17,120 nucleotides of DNA from CANKHA01 sp035652315 (GCA_035652315.1 DASREA010000015.1:1-17120), one strand, 5' to 3'; shown: positions 1-6,743, counted from the first letter of the stretch. Numbers and translations are program-made. Notes: generated by a model not told the origin, from the sequence alone.

Positions 1-1
1 C

Positions 2-841
2 GCTGTGGCGTTGCGCAACGGCATGCATCTGCCGGCCATGGCGATGATCTCTCTTTCAATGCTGCCGCTGTTCTATCCGCTTGTTGACGCCGCGACCTGG
101 CAACGGCTCGCGGCAGCGGCCAAGAATGACAAGAATGCGCAGCCGCAGGCGCTGCGGAAAATCCTACTGATGAGCGCCGTCGAAGCGCCACTGCTCTGGC
201 TGCTTGTCGGCATGTTCGGCGCGCTTGCTGCGGCAGCGGCGCATCTGCCCGCCGCTCCAGACGCCGTCACCGCATTTATCCGCTGGCTGGAGAACGAGGA
301 GAATGCCGTGAGCGCGCTTGCCTTGCGCCTCCTGTCGGTCGCGCTTCTCGCCATGACCATGCCGGCCATGAGCGCCATGTTCTCGGCCTGCCTTTGCACG
401 ATCCGTTACGATCTCATGCCGGCGTTGCCCTCGTTATCCGCCGACGAGGAACGCATCATGCGCCGACGCACCACCGCTTGCGCAATCGCGCTGCACGCCG
501 CCGCCGTCACAACGCTTCTGGCAATTGCCGCGATCGTTCCGACGAATTTCGCTAGCATCGGATTCCTGGCGTTCCTTTCCGCCTTGGCGACGCTCCAGCT
601 TTCGCTCGCGCCGCTACTCCTAGGCGGCTTACGCGCGGAAAAAACGATGGTCGCGGCGCTGCACCCCCACTGGGCTCTTGGAATTATCGCTGCCGGCGCA
701 GGTTGCGGCGTCCTTACCATCGTCCTTTTCTTCATGACTGGGTCCGAGCCTTGGCTGTGGGACTCGATTCCGGCCTGCCTGGCAGCAGGCTCGCTGCTTA
801 CTGCCGTTGCCCGATTCAGCCAGCGCTCGCGGGCCGGCTGA
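2..841 (+). CDS. Sodium:solute symporter-like permease, C-terminal part (5' end outside window)
   Basis: The reading frame is open at the left edge, so this is taken as the C-terminal portion of a longer membrane protein. About seven hydrophobic segments are visible over the roughly 280 residues. The first contains a YPLVDAATWQRLAA stretch. A later helix reads LLAMTMPAMSAMFSACL and is followed by a charged TIRYDLMP turn, which resembles the conserved Ala/Ser-rich helix and following 'rDl' loop of the sodium:solute symporter (SSS) family. The family call is therefore inferred from helix pattern, not from a decisive motif, and substrate and coupling ion are unknown. A GTG at 5 and ATG codons at 23 and 38 could start translation, but a start inside the first helix is unlikely. 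A compact hairpin with a T7 run overlaps the stop codon. Confidence 0.5.
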   Translation, partial: AVALRNGMHLPAMAMISLSMLPLFYPLVDAATWQRLAAAAKNDKNAQPQALRKILLMSAVEAPLLWLLVGMFGALAAAAAHLPAAPDAVTAFIRWLENEENAVSALALRLLSVALLAMTMPAMSAMFSACLCTIRYDLMPALPSLSADEERIMRRRTTACAIALHAAAVTTLLAIAAIVPTNFASIGFLAFLSALATLQLSLAPLLLGGLRAEKTMVAALHPHWALGIIAAGAGCGVLTIVLFFMTGSEPWLWDSIPACLAAGSLLTAVARFSQRSRAG

Positions 842-852
842 GCCGTTTTTTT
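835..852 (+). terminator. Compact intrinsic terminator overlapping a stop codon
   Basis: CGGC (835-838) and GCCG (842-845) form a four-base stem whose loop is the TGA stop codon of the permease gene. Seven consecutive T residues follow (846-852). The stem is short but fully GC, and the U-tract is the longest in the neighbourhood. The hydrolase gene starts about 90 bp downstream, so this may end the upstream transcript. Confidence 0.45.
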
Positions 853-943
853 CGTAGCAATTGTGATTCAGCGGGCCATCCGCTAACTGCTTAGCAGGGC
901 GCGACAATTGGCGGGAAGCCGCCACAGGACAGCGGTGCGCATA

Positions 944-2125
944 ATGGGCGGCGTAGTGCGCAGGCGAGTGGTGTTTCACGTGGCGGGCTACGATCCATCG
1001 CCGCCCGATGCGATGCGGCGCCGTTTTGCCCGCGAGCTTCGCCGCTTTGAAGAAACCTGGGCCTCGCAAGCGACGGTGACGGACGCCGATCCTGCCGCCG
1101 ATGCCTCCTGGCGCGTCGCCGCCGCGGGGCCGAACTGGCAGGTCGAGACCGATTTCCGGCTGGTGCGCTGGGACGACATCATTGCCGAAGCCGGCCGACG
1201 ATCGATGGCGCGCCGCGTCCCCCTCGGGCTTTTCGCTTTCGCCGACTTCGCCTTCCATGCACTCGTCCGTTACCTGCGCGCGAATTGGCGCTATGCGCTG
1301 TTTTTCCTCTTTCCCCTGCTGCTCTTTTGCCTCTTCGGTGCAGCCGCCTTATTCGCCGGCAAGCTGATCGCCGTCGCCACGGGCTCGGCGCTGCTGGGAA
1401 TCTTCGCCGCCGTCGTCATTCTCGCCGTACTGATGCGATGGCCCGGCGAAAAGCTTTATCTTCCGCTTCTGTTCGACGACTGGATTTTCTCCCGCGGCTA
1501 CGTGCGTTCCCGGCATGGGGCGCTGGAATCCCGGCTCGATCGGATAGCCAAGGACATCGTCGCGCTCGCACAGCAAGGAGCGGCGGACGAGATTCTCATC
1601 GTCGGCCACAGCCTTGGCGCGGCGCTCGCGATCGATCTGCTCGATCGCGCTCTGCTCCTTGATCCGGATCTGGGAGCTCATGGCACACGGATCGGCCTCG
1701 TCTCCGTTGGCTCATCGATTCTCAAGATCGGACTGCACGCGCGGGCGACACGCTTCCGTTCCGCGGTTCAGCGCGTGGCCGCCGCAGGGGGGATTTTCTG
1801 GGGCGATTATCAGGCGCTTTCGGACGTCATGAACTTCTATAAGAAGGATCCGGTCGCCACCATGGGACTGCCCACAACGGGCCGGCCTGTCGTCCGCATG
1901 GTGAGATTTCGGCACATGCTCGACCCGGCCATTTACGCGCGGATGCGTTACGACCCTTACCGGATGCATTGCCAATTTGTCAGCGGCAATAACCGCCGCG
2001 CCGCCTATGACTATTTCATGCTGGTCTGCGGCCCGCTTGCCGCCGAAGACCAGGCCCATCTGCCGGAAGGCCCGGTTTCGGCCCTGGCGGCGGATGGCTC
2101 CCTCATCATCGACACCGCGCGGTAG
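944..2125 (+). CDS. Membrane-anchored alpha/beta-hydrolase-like protein (putative lipase/esterase)
   Basis: A nucleophile-elbow motif GHSLG is present with the candidate catalytic serine at residue 223, inside EILIVGHSLGAALAIDLL, a typical strand-turn-helix of lipases and esterases. The N-terminus carries a VVFHVAGYDP strand-turn, also usual for the fold. Unlike soluble lipases, residues about 113-165 contain two adjacent hydrophobic helices between the N-terminal strand and the catalytic elbow, so the enzyme is probably tethered to the inner membrane. The rest of the catalytic triad cannot be placed confidently; Asp/His candidates lie in the C-terminal third. The ATG at 944 was chosen because it lies just before the conserved region. 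An in-frame TTG at 908 would add 12 residues. The stop lies 6 bp before the methyltransferase gene, suggesting one transcript. The substrate is unknown. Confidence 0.6.
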   Translation: MGGVVRRRVVFHVAGYDPSPPDAMRRRFARELRRFEETWASQATVTDADPAADASWRVAAAGPNWQVETDFRLVRWDDIIAEAGRRSMARRVPLGLFAFADFAFHALVRYLRANWRYALFFLFPLLLFCLFGAAALFAGKLIAVATGSALLGIFAAVVILAVLMRWPGEKLYLPLLFDDWIFSRGYVRSRHGALESRLDRIAKDIVALAQQGAADEILIVGHSLGAALAIDLLDRALLLDPDLGAHGTRIGLVSVGSSILKIGLHARATRFRSAVQRVAAAGGIFWGDYQALSDVMNFYKKDPVATMGLPTTGRPVVRMVRFRHMLDPAIYARMRYDPYRMHCQFVSGNNRRAAYDYFMLVCGPLAAEDQAHLPEGPVSALAADGSLIIDTAR

Positions 2126-2131
2126 AAATTC

Positions 2132-2716
2132 ATGACACCGGCTCTGGCCAAGGCTGTTTATGTCGTTCTTGCCGTGGCTTGGTATGTCATCCGCTTTCCT
2201 TACGCGCGCCGCGCGCGCCGCACGCCGGTCGTACGCACCGGTCGCGGCTGGCGCGAGCATATGCTGCTTCTGATCTCGCTCGCCGGGCTCGGAATCATTC
2301 CATCGATCTATGTCGCAACCGGCTGGCCGCAAACCGCCGAGCATGCTTTTCATCCGTTGCTGGCGTGGCTCGGTCTAATCACCGCCGCGGCTGCGACAGC
2401 CATGTTCTACCTCACGCATCACGCGCTCGGCCGCATGTGGTCGGTAAGCCTCGACGTGCGCGAAGGGCACAAGCTGATTACGGGGGGCGTTTATCGCCAC
2501 GTGCGCCATCCGATGTATTCGGCATTCTGGCTGTGGGCTTTGGCGCAGGCGCTGTTGCTGCCCAACTGGGTTGCCGGTCTCGCCGGCGCCATTGGATTCG
2601 GCGCGTTGTACTTCTTCCGTGTCGGCCGCGAGGAAAAACTGATGCTGGAAACCTTCGGTGATTCCTACCGGAATTACATGAGCAGGACCAAGCGCGTCGT
2701 CCCTTGGCTTTATTAG
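2132..2716 (+). CDS. Isoprenylcysteine carboxyl methyltransferase (ICMT/PEMT) family membrane protein
   Basis: The 194-residue protein has about four to five hydrophobic segments and a C-terminal half with the family hallmarks: GGVYRHVRHPMY (R122, H123, R125, H126, P127, Y129), which builds part of the S-adenosylmethionine pocket, then a hydrophobic helix pair, then a REEKLM..FGDSYRNY block near residues 167-183. This matches the isoprenylcysteine carboxyl methyltransferase/phospholipid methyltransferase superfamily, which uses SAM at the membrane. Bacterial members are widespread and mostly of unknown substrate; protein prenylation as in eukaryotes is not implied. The length is typical of the family. 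The ATG start is 6 bp after the hydrolase stop, so translation is probably coupled. Methylation of a lipid or lipid-like carboxylate or thiol is the reasonable inference. Confidence 0.8.
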   Translation: MTPALAKAVYVVLAVAWYVIRFPYARRARRTPVVRTGRGWREHMLLLISLAGLGIIPSIYVATGWPQTAEHAFHPLLAWLGLITAAAATAMFYLTHHALGRMWSVSLDVREGHKLITGGVYRHVRHPMYSAFWLWALAQALLLPNWVAGLAGAIGFGALYFFRVGREEKLMLETFGDSYRNYMSRTKRVVPWLY

Positions 2717-3166
2717 GCCATCCGGGCCCGCGCGGTTGGCCCGCTTTCGGCGCCGCGGCAGCAGCCGAAGAGCCGTCTAAGCCGTCCCCAACGTCCCGGC
2801 CCGACTCTCAAATCCGTGGATTACGAGCGCCTGTCCCCGGGGGCTAAAAACCACCCGAAAGGCTGATTTTGGCCAATCGGCGGAGCCGGCGGCAGGCCGA
2901 GGCCTCTTACCTTAAACAACTGGTAAAAAAGCGGAATCTACCATGTACCGGAGTGGGACGGCTCCCGCAGCCCCCTTGGAAGGCCGAAATTGGCCGCCCT
3001 TGAAACGTCAAGATGCGCGGTTTTTCCGGCATTTTCTCGAACAAAGCGGGGCTGTTTTGAGCGTATGTGTGGCTTTTATGCACTAGCCCGGTTAGCCAGA
3101 CCCCTTATAACAAACCGTCGCTCTATCTTTGTCGACAATTGTCGACACGGTGGCAGGGGGTCTCTC
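2717..3166. other. 450-bp gene-free stretch
   Basis: No credible coding region was found on either strand. The stretch holds several small dyads. GCTGATT (2862-2868) pairs with AATCGGC (2875-2881) with one G-U pair. TTACC (2907-2911) pairs with GGTAA (2922-2926) and is followed by an A-run, which would be a T-run on the minus strand. GGCC repeats flank GAAATT near 2983-2996. The distal part carries a TATAAC -10-like hexamer (3106-3111) and the 18-bp palindrome, which is listed separately. It may contain the leader and promoter of the lipoprotein gene, or an unrecognised small RNA. Confidence 0.5.
3130..3147. promoter_or_regulatory. Perfect 18-bp palindrome, candidate operator
   Basis: TGTCGACAATTGTCGACA is self-complementary over its full 18 bases. 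It lies 19 bp upstream of the lipoprotein start codon and about 20 bp downstream of a TATAAC hexamer (3106-3111), a position suited to a repressor binding at or just after the transcription start. A uniform symmetric site with an A/T centre is typical of homodimeric regulators. No specific regulator is recognised, and none is encoded adjacent. Confidence 0.5.
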
Positions 3167-3295
3167 ATGAAGAAGATTACGATTGTGTTGGTTGCGTGCC
3201 TGACTGCAGCGAGCTTGGCCGGATGCGTCGGTAAGGGCAAGGCCCCGATTATCGGCAAAGGCAAGGCTCCTCCGCCGGTCGTCACGAAGGGCTAA
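3167..3295 (+). CDS. Small 42-residue lipoprotein with duplicated GKGKAP motif
   Basis: The protein begins MKKITIVLVA and has a short hydrophobic segment ending in a textbook lipobox LAGC with the acylated cysteine at residue 20, so it should be lipidated and processed by signal peptidase II. The mature peptide is only 23 residues, basic and Gly/Pro-rich, with GKGKAP occurring twice (encoded at 3230-3247 and 3254-3271). A GGCAGGGGG stretch 7 bp upstream serves as the ribosome-binding site and selects this ATG over more distant starts. A strong terminator follows directly, so it is a monocistronic unit. Tiny lipoproteins of this kind are common in Rhizobiales and often annotated only as hypothetical. 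The function is unknown. The position of Lys at mature residue 4 does not settle inner versus outer membrane sorting. Confidence 0.75.
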   Translation: MKKITIVLVACLTAASLAGCVGKGKAPIIGKGKAPPPVVTKG

Positions 3296-3303
3296 CTTGG
3301 AAC

Positions 3304-3337
3304 AGGCGGGTCGGCACGAGCCGACCCGCCTCTTTCG
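3304..3337 (+). terminator. Strong intrinsic terminator after the lipoprotein gene
   Basis: A perfect 12-bp stem pairs 3304-3315 with 3320-3331 around the loop ACGA, and TCTTTCG follows. It begins nine bases after the stop codon. The stem is almost all G-C. The downstream T content is modest but adequate for an intrinsic terminator. Confidence 0.8.
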
Positions 3338-3349
3338 TTAAGCGGCATG

Positions 3350-3377
3350 CGAATCGGCGTACGCTGGTTCGTATAAT
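3350..3377 (+). promoter_or_regulatory. TATAAT promoter element with an abutting 22-bp dyad
   Basis: An exact TATAAT -10 hexamer occurs at 3372-3377, 70 bp before the start of the secreted protein gene. Immediately upstream, 3350-3360 (CGAATCGGCGT) and 3361-3371 (ACGCTGGTTCG) form an inverted repeat with only two G-T style mismatches and a perfect GCGTACGC core. The dyad occupies the spacer where a -35/-10 spacer would be. CGGCAT (3343-3348) and ATGCCG (3376-3381) give a second, outer symmetry. No good -35 hexamer is visible, which suits an activator-dependent promoter of the MerR or similar type, although that is inference. Confidence 0.45.
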
Positions 3378-3447
3378 GCCGTGGTATGCGTTGGGTTAGG
3401 GCTGCTGAACCAGTATCTCCGTGCCCCGGCCCAGCAGGGAGCCGGCG

Positions 3448-4245
3448 ATGCAAAAATCTAAAAGCGGCTGCAAGAGTCTCACTTTGACGGCGGGCTTTGC
3501 CGTTCTGGCGTTGAGCGCCGGGATTCCGGTCACGCTGGCTCAGACTTCACAACAACCGGCGCAAGTGGCCGCGGTGGCTCCCGCCGCGCCGGTTGCCACC
3601 CATGCGGCGGCAAGAACCGAGAAGAAGCAGTATTTCATCGAATTCCGCTCGCGCAGCGCGATGAGCTACGGCCACACCTATCTCGTCTTCGGGAAATTGA
3701 ATGCCAGGGGCGAGGTGGGCGACATCAAGCCGGATCAGGTCGCCGGGTTGTCGCCGGTCACGGAAAATCCCTGGCCTTGGATGATCGGACACATCATCCC
3801 GGTTCCTTCCGCGGTCGGGGCAACCGACGGCGATACCGAGTCGATCTACACGACGGCGCGTTTCCGCGTGCTGCTGACCAAGGCCGAATACGACAAGGAT
3901 GTGGCCTATATCAAAGACCATCAGAAAAATTCGCCGATGTGGCACGCCGTTTTCTACAATTGCAATGCCTGGGTCGGCGATGTTGCCGAATTCATGGGGC
4001 TGAAAATCCCGTCGTCGTCGCTGGAATATCCGGAGGATTACATCAGCGACCTCGGCAAGTTGAATGGCGGGCAGGTGCAGACGATTCAGGCCAAGAAGCC
4101 GGCCAATCCGAAGCCCGCGGCAGCTAAACCCGCACAGCAGGCAAGCGCCGCGGCGCCAGCCGGATCGAAGCCAGCTGCATCGAAACCGCCCGCGCGGCAG
4201 GCGAGCACCGGCGCAGCGGCGCCCGCGACGGCGCCGGTTCAATAA
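3448..4245 (+). CDS. Secreted protein with His/Asn-Cys papain-like pattern and Ala/Pro/Lys-rich tail
   Basis: The 265-residue protein opens with a basic n-region (MQKSKSGCK), a hydrophobic core and a probable cleavage near VTLA31-Q32, so export is expected. After an Ala/Pro linker comes a folded domain (about residues 58-205) with YFIEFRSRSAMSYGHTYLVFG (H76) and VFYNCNAWVGDVAEFMGL (N171-C172). A histidine early and an Asn-Cys pair late, the latter at the start of a helix, is the order seen in circularly permuted NlpC/P60/LRAT-like cysteine enzymes; this assignment is inference. The tail from about residue 212 is low-complexity KPA/AAP repeats, typical of periplasmic or wall-associated linkers. 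ATG 3448 was chosen over GTG 3421 because AGGGAG lies 6 bp before it and the signal peptide starts there. A hairpin follows the gene. Confidence 0.65.
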   Translation: MQKSKSGCKSLTLTAGFAVLALSAGIPVTLAQTSQQPAQVAAVAPAAPVATHAAARTEKKQYFIEFRSRSAMSYGHTYLVFGKLNARGEVGDIKPDQVAGLSPVTENPWPWMIGHIIPVPSAVGATDGDTESIYTTARFRVLLTKAEYDKDVAYIKDHQKNSPMWHAVFYNCNAWVGDVAEFMGLKIPSSSLEYPEDYISDLGKLNGGQVQTIQAKKPANPKPAAAKPAQQASAAAPAGSKPAASKPPARQASTGAAAPATAPVQ

Positions 4246-4286
4246 GCTCAGTCCGGTAAGAGCGACGGCACGAGCGCGCCACCCCG

Positions 4287-4315
4287 GCACCGGCCTTCGG
4301 GCCGGTGCTGCGATT
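4287..4315 (+). terminator. UUCG-capped hairpin after the secreted protein gene
   Basis: GCACCGGCC (4287-4295) and GGCCGGTGC (4300-4308) form a perfect nine-base stem closed by TTCG, the exceptionally stable C(UUCG)G tetraloop. The stem begins 42 bp after the stop codon. The following bases (TGCGATTCT) are only mildly T-rich, so it may act as a transcript 3'-end stabiliser as much as an intrinsic terminator. Confidence 0.55.
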
Positions 4316-4470
4316 CTGGGGACCGGCTCTCCAATCATGACCGACCGGTGACGGCAGAGCGCTTGTCGAGGCTCGCGGAGGACGCGAATCTCTGCCATTA
4401 TTTGGTCGCAAGGGAAGGTTCTCTACGCGTTCCGCTGCCGTTGCAGTCCACTTCAATCGCACAGAGATCC

Positions 4471-5658
4471 ATGCCGCGCAACGTTACTACACCGCAAACG
4501 GGTTTGCCGGGCGCCAGGGCCGCGTCGGATATCGCGTATCCGTCGAGCATCCCCTTCGTTCTCGCGCATCTCGCCTGCTTTGCCGTGATCTGGACCGGCA
4601 TCACATGGCAGGCCGCCGCTCTCGGGATCGGGCTTTATTGGCTGCGCATCTTCGCGATCGGCGCCGGCTATCACCGTTACTTCTCGCATCGCGCTTACGA
4701 GACCAGCCGCGTCTTTCAATTCGTGCTCGCCGTGATGTCGCAAACGACGGCGCAGAAAAGCGTTCTCTGGTGGGCGGCCAAGCATCGCCATCATCACCTG
4801 CACTCGGACACCGAAGAGGACGTGCACTCGCCGCGGCACACCGGCTTTTTCTACAGCCATCTTGGCTGGATTTTCGCCCGCCGCCACGACACCTTTGACA
4901 TGGTGAAGGTCGCCGATCTGGCGCGCTATCCGGAGCTGCTCTGGCTGAACCGGCTTGAGATCGTGCCTGCCTTCGCACTGGCCGTCGGCTGTTACCTGCT
5001 CGCCGGCTGGGCTGGCCTTGTCGTCGGATTTTTCTGGAGCACGGTCGCGGTCTATCACGCCACCTTCTGCATCAATTCATTGGCGCATGTGAGCGGCCGC
5101 AAGCGTTACGTCACCGGCGACGATTCGCGCAATAACTGGCTGCTCGCGATCTTCACCATGGGTGAGGGCTGGCACAACAATCATCATGCCTACCAAAGCA
5201 GCGCCCGCCAAGGCTTCAAATGGTGGGAATACGATGCGACCTTTTACCTCTTGAAGGGGCTGTCGTGGCTTGGCCTGATCTGGAACTTGAAAGCGCCGCC
5301 GCCTGCGGTGCTGCGCAACCAGCAGCGGCTGGGATCCCGTGTCATCCAACGCGCGGCCCTGCAAGTCGCGCACAGCTTCAATACCGAGCATATCGCCAAG
5401 GCGGTAGCGGCGGCCTTGGGCGGCAGCGGATTGGCGACTTTGCATGCGCGGCTGACGGAGGCGCAGCATTGCGCCGCGGAGGTGCTGGCCGATATGCATC
5501 TCAGCGGATTGCCCAGCAAGAACGAAATTCTCTCGCGCGCGAAATCCATGCTCGCCAAGACGCCGTCCATCGACGATATTGCCAACCGCGCCCACCGGCT
5601 GGTCCTCGACGCCATCGGCTCGCGGCTGGCGAGCCTGGCGCTACAACCCGCCACCTAA
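4471..5658 (+). CDS. Delta-9-type acyl-CoA/acyl-lipid fatty acid desaturase with C-terminal extension
   Basis: All three histidine clusters of the membrane di-iron desaturases are present: HRYFSH (residues 68-73), HRHHH (105-109) and HNNHH (235-239). The additional ligands N202 and H206 (INSLAH) also occur in stearoyl-CoA desaturase-type enzymes. Hydrophobic segments before and between the boxes fit the four-helix topology. The enzyme introduces a cis double bond into membrane acyl chains using O2 and an electron donor, which is not encoded nearby. After the catalytic core (about residue 285) come about 110 mostly helical, Ala-rich, soluble-looking residues beyond the usual end of the fold, of unknown role. 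ATG 4471 was preferred to the GTG at 4348 because residues before it show no membrane or conserved character. An upstream start nevertheless remains possible, since the ribosome-binding site at 4461-4466 is weak. Confidence 0.88.
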   Translation: MPRNVTTPQTGLPGARAASDIAYPSSIPFVLAHLACFAVIWTGITWQAAALGIGLYWLRIFAIGAGYHRYFSHRAYETSRVFQFVLAVMSQTTAQKSVLWWAAKHRHHHLHSDTEEDVHSPRHTGFFYSHLGWIFARRHDTFDMVKVADLARYPELLWLNRLEIVPAFALAVGCYLLAGWAGLVVGFFWSTVAVYHATFCINSLAHVSGRKRYVTGDDSRNNWLLAIFTMGEGWHNNHHAYQSSARQGFKWWEYDATFYLLKGLSWLGLIWNLKAPPPAVLRNQQRLGSRVIQRAALQVAHSFNTEHIAKAVAAALGGSGLATLHARLTEAQHCAAEVLADMHLSGLPSKNEILSRAKSMLAKTPSIDDIANRAHRLVLDAIGSRLASLALQPAT

Positions 5659-5711
5659 GGAGCGCGGCCGCTGGACTGACTGACGGGCTTGCGGATTGGA
5701 AGGATCGCCGG

Positions 5712-6677
5712 GTGAAGCTCGTCCTTTTCGAATCAAGGGGCCGATTCGGCGGGCTCGAAACCGCGCTTGCTGAATTTCCAGGCACGATCCTCGCACGCGC
5801 CAGCGACCCCCAGACCCTGGCCAGGGTCTTGCCGGGCGCCGAAGTTCTGGTCACGACCAACCGCCTGTATACGGCCGAAAACGCTGCCGTCATCCGTGCT
5901 GCAGGCCGCGACTTGAAATGGATACAATTCATCACCTCCGGCATCGACAAGGCCATCGCCAGCGGCATGCCTTCCGGTGTCGTGGTGACGAATGCTTCGG
6001 GCTTGCGCGCGTTTTCCGTCGCCGAGCACGCTATCTTCCTGATGTTCGGTGTCTTGCGCCGTGTGCGCGAAACCGAGCAGGCGCGCGCCACCGAGACCTG
6101 GTGCCGCGACATAGTAACGCCCGCATTGCAGAATCTTTCCGGCAAGCACTTGGTGATCGTCGGCCTTGGCGCCATCGGCCAGGAAGTTGCGCGGCGCGCC
6201 AAGGCATTCGATATGCGGATCACCGGCGTTTCGCGCGCGAGCGGACCGATCCCCCATATCGACCACGTCCGTCCGCGCACGGCATTGCGCGACGCGGCGG
6301 CGGAAGCCGACATTCTTCTGCTGTCGCTGATCTATGACGAGAGCACAAAGGGAATCGTCAGCCGCGCCGTTATCGAGGCGATGAAGCCGAGCGGCGTGCT
6401 GGTGAATATCGCCCGTGGTCCGCTTGTCGATGAGCCGGCGTTGATAGAGGCGCTGCAGGCCGGCCGTATCGCCGGCGCCGGCCTTGATGTCGCGGTCGCT
6501 GAACCTCTGCCGCCCGGTCACCCATTCTGGGCGCTACCCAACGTGCTGCTGACGCCGCATATCGGCGGGGCTGGCGACCGCGACGATAATGCCTTCCTGA
6601 AGATCCTCACCGACAACCTGCGCCGCTGGCGGCACAAGGCGCCGCTGCAAAACATCTCCATCGAGCGCACGCCCTAG
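5712..6677 (+). CDS. D-2-hydroxyacid dehydrogenase (hydroxypyruvate/glyoxylate reductase-like)
   Basis: The 321-residue length is standard for the family. The Rossmann motif G151-L-G153-A-I-G156 is followed by the catalytic triad: R235 in NIARGPLVDE, E264 in VAVAEPLP and H283 in LTPHIGG. The enzyme interconverts 2-oxoacids and D-2-hydroxyacids with a nicotinamide cofactor. At the end of the second Rossmann strand the sequence is ITGVSRAS, with Ser-Arg in place of the acidic residue of NAD enzymes, suggesting NADPH preference as in glyoxylate/hydroxypyruvate reductases (inference). The substrate cannot be fixed from sequence. The GTG start is supported by a GGAAGGA ribosome-binding site about 8 bp upstream and by the MKLVLFE beginning. 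It lies 53 bp after the desaturase stop and is convergent with the flavoprotein gene. Confidence 0.88.
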   Translation: MKLVLFESRGRFGGLETALAEFPGTILARASDPQTLARVLPGAEVLVTTNRLYTAENAAVIRAAGRDLKWIQFITSGIDKAIASGMPSGVVVTNASGLRAFSVAEHAIFLMFGVLRRVRETEQARATETWCRDIVTPALQNLSGKHLVIVGLGAIGQEVARRAKAFDMRITGVSRASGPIPHIDHVRPRTALRDAAAEADILLLSLIYDESTKGIVSRAVIEAMKPSGVLVNIARGPLVDEPALIEALQAGRIAGAGLDVAVAEPLPPGHPFWALPNVLLTPHIGGAGDRDDNAFLKILTDNLRRWRHKAPLQNISIERTP

Positions 6678-6722
6678 AGCGCAATCCGGCGACGTGGAAA
6701 CCGGTTCGCCGCACGATTGCGC
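6676..6722. repeat. Rhizobiales-type palindromic intergenic repeat between convergent genes
   Basis: GCGCAATC (6679-6686) and GATTGCGC (6715-6722) are exact inverted repeats. CGGCGA (6687-6692) and TCGCCG (6706-6711) continue the stem with a small bulge, leaving a loop of GTGGAAACCGGT character. The order AGAGCGCAATCCGG ... GTGGAAACCGGTT ... GATTGCGC matches the architecture of the short palindromic elements scattered between genes in Bradyrhizobium and Rhizobium relatives, as I recall them. It fills almost the entire gap between two converging genes and could end transcription from both sides. No second copy was seen in the window. Confidence 0.65.
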
Positions 6723-6743
6723 GACAAGCTAATGAATCATGCG

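Noticed and set aside
3547..4398. 283-codon minus-strand ORF opposite the secreted protein gene
   Set aside because: Arg/Gly/Pro-rich translation without motifs. The plus strand has the signal peptide, ribosome-binding site and domain structure.
4348..4470. Upstream extension of the desaturase from GTG 4348
   Set aside because: The residues encoded before ATG 4471 show no hydrophobic or conserved character. It was not excluded outright but is less likely.
5220..5711. N-terminal extension of the D-2-hydroxyacid dehydrogenase reading back into the desaturase gene
   Set aside because: The frame is open only by chance. The GTG at 5712 with its ribosome-binding site gives the standard family length, and the extension has no domain.
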